Source: G963667675 sp964291545 (GTDB lineage Bacteria; Chloroflexota; Dehalococcoidia; Lucifugimonadales; UBA3495). Taken from it: 64,000 bases of DNA. The notes under the pieces are model-generated. The model was not told the origin of the DNA. It saw nothing but the letters and a program-made list of their open reading frames with translations, and searched no databases. The stretch is from NCBI GenBank assembly GCA_964291545.2, contig OZ219861.1, forward strand, positions 1,178,001 through 1,242,000, given 5' to 3'. This document shows, piece after piece, positions 17,595 through 24,951 of the stretch (the first letter of the stretch is position 1; every line of letters begins with the position of its first letter). A program made the translations under genes and the position numbers.

Positions 17595-17825
17595 TCAATA
17601 GCCGCCTTTGAAGCCGACCGTCACCTGGCCGTTTTCGACGATGACCGGCGTGAGTCGCTGGCCGCCGGTGAGCTGCTCCAATTCAGGGACCTTGTCCGTC
17701 TGCTCGGAGACGTCTATCTCGACGTATTCTATCTTCCGCTGGCGAAAGTCCATCTTGGCTGCGGCCGAGAAGGCGCAGTCGGGATGGGTATAGAGCAGGA
17801 TGGTGGCCTGGTTAGCTTCCGTCAC
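17595..17825 (-). CDS. Glutaredoxin-like protein, Cys form of the UXX-star type
   Basis: A 76-residue thioredoxin-fold protein. The redox site is HPDCAFSAAAK, a single Cys with no second Cys at the CxxC position; later LTPVIVENG supplies the cis-Pro loop. The layout (TILLYTHPDxAFS then LTGGQRLTPVIVENG and GFKGG at the end) resembles the family I recall as glutaredoxin-like UXX-star proteins, where the active residue is selenocysteine in some species and Cys in others. GTG start, with GGAGG eight bases upstream. Three 13-bp repeats lie just 5' of the ribosome site. Confidence 0.75.
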   Translation of the reverse strand: MTEANQATILLYTHPDCAFSAAAKMDFRQRKIEYVEIDVSEQTDKVPELEQLTGGQRLTPVIVENGQVTVGFKGGY

Positions 17826-17847
17826 GAGTCATTCCTCCGCCGGTTGC

Positions 17848-17886
17848 CCGGTATGTCTTGCCGGTATGTCCTGCCGGTATGTCTTG
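17848..17886. repeat. Three tandem 13-bp repeats upstream of the glutaredoxin-like gene
   Basis: CCGGTATGTCTTG at 17848-17860, CCGGTATGTCCTG at 17861-17873 and CCGGTATGTCTTG at 17874-17886, back to back, 10 bases from the ribosome site of the minus-strand gene. Confidence 0.9.
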
Positions 17887-17957
17887 ATTCTAAAGCGTCG
17901 GCCGGGGATTTATCAAACGAGGGGCTGTGCCTCAAAATTGTCATCCTGCGCCATTCC

Positions 17958-18063
17958 CTGTCATTCCGAGGAGCGAAACGACGAGGAATCCGGGGATGGG
18001 CTCACCCCCCCGCATAAGCCTGTGTCCACCACCCCAGACCCCTCGCTCTGCTCGGGGTGACAG
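17958..18063. repeat. MITE-like element of about 106 bp
   Basis: The left end CTGTCATTCCGAG (17958-17970) and the right end CTCGGGGTGACAG (18051-18063) are imperfect inverted repeats matching at 11 of 13 positions. The body contains no reading frame. Fragments of the same style appear at 20801, 52856 and 63225. It occupies the gap between the glutaredoxin-like gene and the 3' end of the second plsY-like gene. Confidence 0.6.
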
Positions 18064-18158
18064 AGTAAGGTGACTTTTGAGGCGAGGCCAACGCCGGGGT
18101 CTTACCCCGTAGGGTGGTGTGAGGGTGCCGGGTGGTGGAGCGGCCCGCCCGCCGACGG

Positions 18159-18830
18159 TCAGCCATTGTCCGTGGTAGCGGCGCCGAGGTCTGGCTCTTC
18201 GGCAAAGTCCGGGTCTGCTCCCAGCGGGTCCCGGTCCTGGAGTGTATCGCCCTTTTGCCTGGGGAATACGAGGCTATGAAAGAAGACCGGGATTCCCAGG
18301 GCCGTCAGTCCCATGAGAACGCCCAGGTCCGCCTGGTAAAGCCTGCCAGCGACGAGGATGGCAATGAGGCAGGCGGCCATCGCCGCGGGCCCGCGCAGGG
18401 ATGACCGCCAGAGCAGCAGCAAAACGCAGGCCCCGGCCATGCCCCCCAGGACTGTCAAGACCGGTTCCAGGGTTACTGCCACGCCCATCAGTGCAGCCAT
18501 GCCGTCGCCGCCTTTGAAACGGGAAAAGACCGAGTTCCAGTGGCCCAGGACGCAGGCTCCGCCTACGACCAGGACCAGGGGCCAGGGCAGGCCCAGGAAT
18601 TGGGCGAACAGCACGGCGGCCGATGCTTTGGCCACGTCCCCCACCAGCACGGCTATTCCCACTCGGCGGCCGATGTTCCAGAACACGTTGGCGGTGCCGG
18701 CGCTGCGGGAGCCGGTGCGGAACACGTCAACGCCCCGTAACTTTCCGGCAAGGAGAGCAAAGGGGATGGACCCCAGCAGGTAGCCGGCCAGGGCGGCGGC
18801 TATGAACGACGGCAGCAGGGGGAAGTCCAC
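18159..18830 (-). CDS. Second, divergent PlsY-family acyltransferase
   Basis: A 223-residue polytopic membrane protein. It keeps the PlsY layout but the first signature reads FRTGSRSAGTANVFW (usual GSGNxGATN), so the first Gly-Asn pair is replaced by Arg-Ser; the second reads LGHWNSVFSRFKGGDG with Asp for the usual Lys. These changes suggest altered substrate use or loss of activity. The last 35 residues are an acidic soluble tail. GTG start 15 bases after the preceding dehydrogenase stop, so it belongs to the same three-gene operon (IMPase, dehydrogenase, PlsY-like). Confidence 0.75.
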   Translation of the reverse strand: MDFPLLPSFIAAALAGYLLGSIPFALLAGKLRGVDVFRTGSRSAGTANVFWNIGRRVGIAVLVGDVAKASAAVLFAQFLGLPWPLVLVVGGACVLGHWNSVFSRFKGGDGMAALMGVAVTLEPVLTVLGGMAGACVLLLLWRSSLRGPAAMAACLIAILVAGRLYQADLGVLMGLTALGIPVFFHSLVFPRQKGDTLQDRDPLGADPDFAEEPDLGAATTDNG

Positions 18831-18845
18831 TTTATCCCTAGGCCT

Positions 18846-19790
18846 CTAATCTATGATTTCCAGGCGGGCGTTGCCTGCCGGAAAGTCGGCCCTGAGCTGG
18901 ACGCCGGCCCGTTCCTCCTGGACCAGGCGCAGCTTGGCGGTGGGGTCGTCGCCCCAGCCCCGGGTCAGGCCTTCGACCAGGGTCTGCTCGGCAACGTTGG
19001 CCAGGGGCATGGGGACGTCGTATTCGCGGCCCAGTTCCGTGGCCAGCCCCACGTCTTTGCGGACGAGCTTGATGGAGAAGAAGCCCCGTTCCCAATCGGG
19101 GTCAAAGTTGCCGCTGAACCAGGTATTGGGCAACTGGTGAATCCCGGCGGCCCCCCGGCCGAAAGCGCCCCGGCGCACGGTCTCCCAAAGGGGCTTGACG
19201 TCTACTCCGGCCTTGGCGCCGAGGGTGAAGCATTCGGAGATGGCCTGGCTGGTCACCGCCACGATGCAGTTGTGCATCAGCTTGCACACCGAGCCGGAGC
19301 CGATGCCGCCGCAATAGACCACGTTGTCGCCGAAGTCGTCCAGGGCCGGCTTGACCCTATCGTAAACGGCTTCATCGCCGCCGACCATGATGGCCAGCCT
19401 GCCGCTGCGGGCGCCGGCGACGCCGCCGCTGACCGGAGCGTCCAACATGTCGACGCCGTGGGCCTTGAAGACGTCGTGAATCCGCCGGACCAGGCTTACC
19501 GAGTTGCTGCTGAGGTCGACGTAGACCGTTCCGGGGCGGGAGCCTTCCAGCACGCCGCCTTCTCCCAGGGCCACGGCCTCCACTTCCAACGGCCCGGGCA
19601 GCGAGGTGAAGGTGATTTCACTGGCCTCGGCGACCTCACGGGGCGAATCGGCCCACTTGGCGCCCTGCTCCAACAGCGGAGTGGCCCTCTCGCGGACCAG
19701 CTCGTGGATGGTGAGGGAGTGGCCGGCCTTGAGCAGGTTGTTGGCCATTCCGGCTCCCATGTTGCCCACGCCGATGAATCCTATGTCCAT
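18846..19790 (-). CDS. 3-hydroxyisobutyrate dehydrogenase-family NAD(P) oxidoreductase
   Basis: A 314-residue beta-hydroxyacid dehydrogenase. The N-terminal Rossmann motif is GFIGVGNMGAGMA; DAPVSGGVAGARSG is the substrate-binding signature; GSGSVCKLMHN carries the catalytic Lys, and the helical C-terminal domain follows. Members include 3-hydroxyisobutyrate dehydrogenase, tartronate semialdehyde reductase and glyoxylate reductase; the neighbours do not decide among them. GGGAG lies six bases before the ATG, and a run of 17-bp repeats fills the gap to the upstream gene. Confidence 0.88.
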   Translation of the reverse strand: MDIGFIGVGNMGAGMANNLLKAGHSLTIHELVRERATPLLEQGAKWADSPREVAEASEITFTSLPGPLEVEAVALGEGGVLEGSRPGTVYVDLSSNSVSLVRRIHDVFKAHGVDMLDAPVSGGVAGARSGRLAIMVGGDEAVYDRVKPALDDFGDNVVYCGGIGSGSVCKLMHNCIVAVTSQAISECFTLGAKAGVDVKPLWETVRRGAFGRGAAGIHQLPNTWFSGNFDPDWERGFFSIKLVRKDVGLATELGREYDVPMPLANVAEQTLVEGLTRGWGDDPTAKLRLVQEERAGVQLRADFPAGNARLEIID

Positions 19791-19806
19791 GCTGTAGCTC
19801 CCTATG

Positions 19807-19865
19807 TATCTGTTTGGCCTAAGTATCTGTTCGGCCTGTGTATCTGCTTGGAATGTATCTGTTCC
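19807..19865. repeat. Degenerate 17-bp tandem repeats in the dehydrogenase leader
   Basis: TATCTGTTTGGCCTAAG (19807), TATCTGTTCGGCCTGTG (19824), TATCTGCTTGGAATG (19841) and TATCTGTTCC (19856) follow each other between the IMPase stop and the dehydrogenase start. Confidence 0.8.
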
Positions 19866-19869
19866 GACG

Positions 19870-20694
19870 TTAGTTGCGCCAGGGGAGGCCCTCGGTGGCT
19901 TTGAGGAATTCGTTGACCAGCCCGGGGTTGGCGGCGATGACGCTGGGGCTGTTGAGGCCGGCGGGCTGCCCCTGCCTGTCCACTATGGCCCCTCCGGCTT
20001 CCCGGACCAGCAGCAAACCGGAGGCGATGTCCCAGGGCGCCAGCGAGTGGTGGAAGTACAGGTCAAGGCGACCGGCGGCGGCGTAGGCCAGGCCCAAAGC
20101 GGCCGACCCCATTAGCCGCATGGTCAGCATTCCCGGCCAGAGGGAGCGTATCAGGTCGATGGCGTGGCCGGCCCTTTCGTCGACGTATCCCAGGTCGCAG
20201 CCCAGCAGGGACTGGGAGATTTCCCCGGTCTTGGCAACGGCGATGGGCTGCCCGTTGAGGAACGCGCCGCAGCCAAGTTGGGCGGAGAACATTTCTTCCC
20301 GCACCGGGTCGTAGGTGACGCCGAGCACCGGCGATTCCTCGTGCATCAAGGCTACTACTGTGGAGAAATGGGGGATGCCCTGGGCGTAGTTGCGGGTGCC
20401 GTCCAGTGGGTCCACGACCCAGGTGTAGGGTGATGACGCCTGCACGGCACCGGACTCCTCGGCGAGGACGCCGAATCCCGGATAGGCCTCGGTAAGGGCC
20501 TGGAGCACCGCCTTCTCGGCGGCGAAGTCCACGTCGGTGACGATGTCGGTGCGGCCCTTGAAGGAAATCTGGCGTTGGGAGTCCCACCCGGAGCGGATGA
20601 TGTCGCCGGCGATGCGGGTCGCTTCCAGGGCAACGTCCATGGCGCTGCGGCCGCCGGCGGACCGGGGCAGGGGGTCGTCTGCGATCTCTGTCAT
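19870..20694 (-). CDS. Inositol monophosphatase-family phosphatase
   Basis: A 274-residue Mg-dependent phosphatase of the IMPase/FBPase/CysQ fold. Metal-binding motifs are complete: LAEESGA, WVVDPLDGTRNY and, near the C-terminus, APWDIASGLLLVREAGG. The start MTEIADDPLPRSAG (20694) was chosen because the fold begins after it; a longer frame upstream is unrelated in composition. Such enzymes dephosphorylate inositol phosphates, histidinol phosphate, fructose bisphosphate or PAP. First gene of a probable operon with the dehydrogenase and PlsY-like genes. Confidence 0.9.
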   Translation of the reverse strand: MTEIADDPLPRSAGGRSAMDVALEATRIAGDIIRSGWDSQRQISFKGRTDIVTDVDFAAEKAVLQALTEAYPGFGVLAEESGAVQASSPYTWVVDPLDGTRNYAQGIPHFSTVVALMHEESPVLGVTYDPVREEMFSAQLGCGAFLNGQPIAVAKTGEISQSLLGCDLGYVDERAGHAIDLIRSLWPGMLTMRLMGSAALGLAYAAAGRLDLYFHHSLAPWDIASGLLLVREAGGAIVDRQGQPAGLNSPSVIAANPGLVNEFLKATEGLPWRN

Positions 20695-21213
20695 CGAGGC
20701 CTTGGCATGGTTTTCTGGCCGGAGGGTGGCTGGTGACGCCTGCCTATGATACATCATTGGGGAGAGGGTTGGGGTTAGGAGAACGGCCGCCCCCAACCCG
20801 TCATTCCGGCCCCCGAGCCGGAATCCAGAGCGCCTGCCCACCGCAACTCTTAAAGATGGTATCCCGTCAGCTCTGGGGCCGGAATCAGCCTCGCGCCGGT
20901 AAGCTGCTGCACCTCTTCAGGGCTCCAGCCGGGAGCCACCTCTTTCAAGACCAGCCCCTGGCCCGCCGCTCCTCCCGGTAACGTCGGGCCTGCGTTCTCC
21001 AACTTTCGCCTCCTCGAAACGGGCCGATTTAGGCCGATTCTAGCAAATTGGCCCGAAACTTATCGCTTTCTTATCATTTTCGGGGTTGACCTTACCCAAA
21101 CCTTATTTGCCAATCCCTATACTGGTTCCTGGGTACAAGTAGAACTGGTTCCGTTTGCCTTTGGTGTCTTCTACTAGTATCTCCGGCATAGTCGCTCAAA
21201 GGAGGGCCTATTG
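20695..21213. other. Intergenic region with palindromes, no gene recognised
   Basis: Holds a perfect 9-bp inverted pair GGGTTGGGG/CCCCAACCC (20766-20774, 20791-20799), a perfect 8-bp stem ATTCCGGC/GCCGGAAT (20803-20824) of the dispersed TCATTCC type, and an imperfect stem GGGCCGATTT/AAATTGGCCC near 21022-21054. A TATACT hexamer at 21118 may be a -10 for the exported-protein genes, but no -35 at the right distance was found. Confidence 0.5.
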
Positions 21214-21447
21214 ATGTGGATGGTGCCTCTAGGTCTGGCCCGGACAGCTTTAACAAAAGTTGCATCCAGTCCATTCAAATGGGCCTCACGTGTCGATGCG
21301 GGTGCCCGTTTTGTAGCCGATTTTGACCCTGAGAAGTCGCCACCCCGCCCGGAAGCCATTGAGGCACACTACCGCGTCTGCGGGTGCGTTAGTGACGTTG
21401 GTCGCTGTGGTAGGTGCCAGCATCCTATCCGTGAGGAGGCTCTATGA
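21214..21447 (+). CDS. Small Cys-containing protein coupled to the protease gene
   Basis: A 77-residue frame, MWMVPLGLARTALTK onward, with an excellent ribosome site (AAAGGAGGG, eight bases before the ATG) and a TGA that overlaps the protease start as ATGA. The C-terminal third has CGC and CGRC Cys pairs (VCGCVSDVGRCGRCQH), which could bind a metal. No family recognised. It may be a real small protein, or a leader whose translation opens the protease start. The good start signals argue for translation; the lack of a known family keeps the score moderate. Confidence 0.45.
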   Translation: MWMVPLGLARTALTKVASSPFKWASRVDAGARFVADFDPEKSPPRPEAIEAHYRVCGCVSDVGRCGRCQHPIREEAL

Positions 21448-24400
21448 GAGAGTCGGCAATGTCGAGAAACGCACGGCAACTGAGCATCTTCCTGGTGATT
21501 CTCGCCCTGGCCCTGGGCGCGGTTCTGTTTGCGCCGCAGGTCCTGGCGCAGGACGATGCAGAGACCGAGCCGGCCCCGACCGCCGAGTCTGTGCCGGCAG
21601 ACGGGGAAGACACGGAGTCGATGCAGGGCATAGCGTGGAAGAAGACAACGGAGACCCGCGGCTGCGGTGCCGACCGGGAGCGGAAGTGGGCGCAGTACAA
21701 CCCGCCGTGGAAGGGCGGTACTCGGTACCAGTGGCTGTCCGATACGGAGACTGAGCGGTTCTCCGGCCCGTGGACCGACACGGGGAACACGAAAAGGCAC
21801 CACGTGCTCGGGACAATTAAGGAGCAAAAGCAGCAGGGACACTGCGGCAACTATCGATATCGCTGGGTGGCTTATACGCCGCCAACGCCAACCCCAACGC
21901 CAACCCCAACGCCAACGCCAACGCCCTCGCCGACGTTCACGGGGCCGCTGCCGCCAGGGAAGTCACAACCCCCCACATCGCCCTCGCCGACGCCGGAGCC
22001 GACAAAGAAGCCGACACCGGAACCGACGCCGGCAGGATGCAACCCGGAGACGTGGGCCCAGGCGAGTTGGGGCGCATGGAGTTCGCCGACAGCAGGGAGC
22101 AAGACCCGAACCAAGTCCCGCACCTGCTGGGATGCCGGCGGAACCAACCGCCGAACCGAGACCAGAACGGAGACCCAATCGGTGCCATGGGTGGACACAA
22201 CGCAAACCAGCGGGTGCGGCCCTACCCGGCGGGTCAAGCAGGCGCAATACAATGCACCGCCCACTGGCACGAAGCACCAGTGGGATGCCCGACCCGAAAC
22301 GGAGATTTTCAGCGGCGAGTGGACCAGGACGGGGAGGACGAAAAGGTCTACCGTCGACAAGCGGGTTTTGATGGAGGTAAAGCAGTTGGGCAACTGCGGC
22401 AACTACCGATACGACTGGGTGGCTTACGTTCCCCCGGACCTAGCCCCCAGCTTCCCTGCGGAGACGACCATCGACGACATCACCGCCACCAAGGGCCGAG
22501 CCATCACCAGCGTAACCCTGCCCGAAGCCACCGGCGGCGACGGCACTTTGACCTATAGCCTGTCCCCGGCCCTCCCCGCCGGCCTGTCCTTCGACGCCGC
22601 CACCCGGGTGCTGTCGGGAAAGCCCACGTCGACAAAGGCCACTACCGAGTACACCTACAAGGCCACCGACTCGGACGCCACCAACCCCGATTCGGCCACT
22701 CTTACCTTCAGCATCACGGTCAATTCAGACACTTCTACCCCAACGTTCATATCAAACCCTCCAACGGACAAGACGCCCAGCTTTGACGGGGTGACCATAG
22801 ACGCCATCGCTGCCATCAAGGGCCAGGCCATGAGCGTAACCCTGCCGGAAGCAAGCGGCGGCGACGGAACGCTGACCTACAGCATCATTCCGAACCTGCT
22901 GCCCAGCGGCCTGCGTTTCATAGCCAGCACCCGCGTGTTGTCGGGGACGCCCACGGCGAGGCAGACTGCTGCGACCTACACCTACACCGTCACCGACTCG
23001 GATTCCACCGACCCCGATTCGGCCAGCCTGAAATTCAGCATCAAGGTCATTCAGCCGCCGGATGCGCCCACCCTGGACACGGCCACCGCGGGCGACGGGA
23101 AAGTTGCCCTGGCCTACACCGCCCCGGCCGACGACGGCGGCTCGTCCATCAGCGGCTACCAGTACCAGAAGAAGCTGCCAACCGAGGCTTGGCCAAACGA
23201 CAACGACGGGCCGTGGCTGGGCACCAGCACCACCGAATCAGTCACGGGCCTGACCAACGATACGGAGTACGTCTTCCGGGTGCGGGCGGTTAACATCGCC
23301 GGGGGCGGCGGCTGGAGCGGGGAGCTAAAGGCCACTCCGACGGCGCCGACGGAACCCACGTCCTTTGGCGCGCCGGTTATCTCTACCGAGTCGGTCAATC
23401 CGGGGGAGATACGGATAACGTGGAAGCCGGTGCCCGAGGCGACCGGCTACTATGTGGCGCAGGAGAAGGTAACCGGGGACTTGACTAAGCGGTTTGAATG
23501 GTACGACCTTCCGGCCAGTGCCTTTCCAAAAGTCACAGTGACCATAGTCGTAACCACCGACGAGGTTACCGCGGTCGTTAAAGGGCTGGAACCTGGGGGG
23601 ACGTTCAAGCACTATGTCGAGGCCGTCAACGCCGCCGATGTGAGGTCCTTGCGCTCCAACGTGGAATCCACGACAACGAAGGTTCTGCGCCTGCCCACCA
23701 ACTTGAATAGCGGCCAAAGCAGGTACGACGCCGCCGGCCGGCGCCTCCTCGATCTCGATTGGGACGATATGGGGGCGGGCATGACCTACGAGGTACAGCA
23801 GAAGCGGGGCACTCCGTTCTGGCAGTTCTGGAAGGACGACCACGAATGGAAAACGCTGCCCCAAGGCGTCTACACCGTCCATTTCAACGGCCATTCTGCG
23901 GAGATTCGCTATCCGGTGGACGGCAGGGACTACGAGCACCGGGTAAGGACCATGGACCGCTTCGGCTACAGTTCCGAATGGGCCTACCACACGACAAGAT
24001 GGTCCGACTTCCTTACACACTTGAGAACTCAGGCAAGACTGCTGGGTGTCCCCATCCCCGACGTGGACATCCCCTACATCGGCCACCAGAAAGACCACAC
24101 CGCCAAGTACGTGCTGGGAACTGGGACCAGCGGAGCCGTCATCAGCGCGTCCATTACGACCGGCGCCAACGCGTGGAACACCGCGGTGAACAACGCCTGG
24201 CCCAACGTGTTCGTGTGCGGCTCAAACTGCGGAAGCAAAAACACGGACGGGACGACGACCACCATCAACGTGGTGAGCGGCGAGGTCGGGAGCACTGGGC
24301 AAGGGAACACCAGGGCTTTATTCTTTGCGAGCATCCCGGACCAGACCATCCAGAAGGTCAAAATCGCCATCGGCGGCCTTGCCACCCTCGCCACAGGCCC

Positions 24401-24932
24401 CATCCTGGGCCTCATTTCCAATGTCGTGCTTGACGAGGTTCTTGACCACCATGTTGGGGGCGATGATTGCGGCACCAGGGTGGCCTGTATCAAGCCCGCG
24501 CGAACCCTAGACCTGGAAGCGTTCATTCGCTTTGGCCTTGACAAGGGTGATTCTGCTCCGGGACAGGATATGAGGAATCTGGAAATGGTCATTGAGGACC
24601 CACCATTGAGCTATATTGGGCGTACTGGCGTCCATAACGAGTATGAATGGACTGACGATGTCACTCGGGCTGGTGACCCGGCCAAAAAACCCGGCACCAC
24701 TTACCGCTACCTTCCGGCGGTCGTCATGCACGAGTTCGGACATGCCCTGGGGCTGACGGACCTTTACGAAAGTCCTTTCAAGGGCCGCTACCCCGGTTAC
24801 TTGATGGACGGCTCTGGCGTGGTGGTCGCGGAAATGCAGAGCAGCAGGACGAAAACCCCCGCAATTCCCGACAAGGACATAGAGTACGTGAAGCAGGTCT
24901 ACCGTAACGAGCATGGCACGGAGCCGCACTAA
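21444..24932 (+). CDS. Large exported multidomain metzincin metalloprotease
   Basis: A 1162-residue protein with a Sec signal peptide (hydrophobic LSIFLVILALALGAVLFA, likely cut near LAQ-DD). Order: unknown Cys repeat A (about 65-146), PT-rich linker (148-165), a TSP1-like W/R/C module (about 198-245), Cys repeat B (about 249-330, sharing GCG, QYN, FSG and GNCGNYRY with A), two Ig/cadherin-like He_PIG domains (about 335-535, with GGDGTLTYS and LSGKPT/LSGTPT), two to three fibronectin III domains (540-850), and a C-terminal protease. The zinc site is HEFGHALGLTD (about 1096-1106), HExxHxxGxxD type, with a YLMDG Met-turn. GGAGG precedes the ATG. Probably secreted; the substrate is unknown. Confidence 0.85.
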   Translation: MRESAMSRNARQLSIFLVILALALGAVLFAPQVLAQDDAETEPAPTAESVPADGEDTESMQGIAWKKTTETRGCGADRERKWAQYNPPWKGGTRYQWLSDTETERFSGPWTDTGNTKRHHVLGTIKEQKQQGHCGNYRYRWVAYTPPTPTPTPTPTPTPTPSPTFTGPLPPGKSQPPTSPSPTPEPTKKPTPEPTPAGCNPETWAQASWGAWSSPTAGSKTRTKSRTCWDAGGTNRRTETRTETQSVPWVDTTQTSGCGPTRRVKQAQYNAPPTGTKHQWDARPETEIFSGEWTRTGRTKRSTVDKRVLMEVKQLGNCGNYRYDWVAYVPPDLAPSFPAETTIDDITATKGRAITSVTLPEATGGDGTLTYSLSPALPAGLSFDAATRVLSGKPTSTKATTEYTYKATDSDATNPDSATLTFSITVNSDTSTPTFISNPPTDKTPSFDGVTIDAIAAIKGQAMSVTLPEASGGDGTLTYSIIPNLLPSGLRFIASTRVLSGTPTARQTAATYTYTVTDSDSTDPDSASLKFSIKVIQPPDAPTLDTATAGDGKVALAYTAPADDGGSSISGYQYQKKLPTEAWPNDNDGPWLGTSTTESVTGLTNDTEYVFRVRAVNIAGGGGWSGELKATPTAPTEPTSFGAPVISTESVNPGEIRITWKPVPEATGYYVAQEKVTGDLTKRFEWYDLPASAFPKVTVTIVVTTDEVTAVVKGLEPGGTFKHYVEAVNAADVRSLRSNVESTTTKVLRLPTNLNSGQSRYDAAGRRLLDLDWDDMGAGMTYEVQQKRGTPFWQFWKDDHEWKTLPQGVYTVHFNGHSAEIRYPVDGRDYEHRVRTMDRFGYSSEWAYHTTRWSDFLTHLRTQARLLGVPIPDVDIPYIGHQKDHTAKYVLGTGTSGAVISASITTGANAWNTAVNNAWPNVFVCGSNCGSKNTDGTTTTINVVSGEVGSTGQGNTRALFFASIPDQTIQKVKIAIGGLATLATGPILGLISNVVLDEVLDHHVGGDDCGTRVACIKPARTLDLEAFIRFGLDKGDSAPGQDMRNLEMVIEDPPLSYIGRTGVHNEYEWTDDVTRAGDPAKKPGTTYRYLPAVVMHEFGHALGLTDLYESPFKGRYPGYLMDGSGVVVAEMQSSRTKTPAIPDKDIEYVKQVYRNEHGTEPH

Positions 24933-24951
24933 GGAAAACAGGAGGTCCGAA

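Noticed and set aside
17595..17825. Selenocysteine in the glutaredoxin-like protein
   Set aside because: The active-site codon is a normal Cys codon and no in-frame TGA occurs there.
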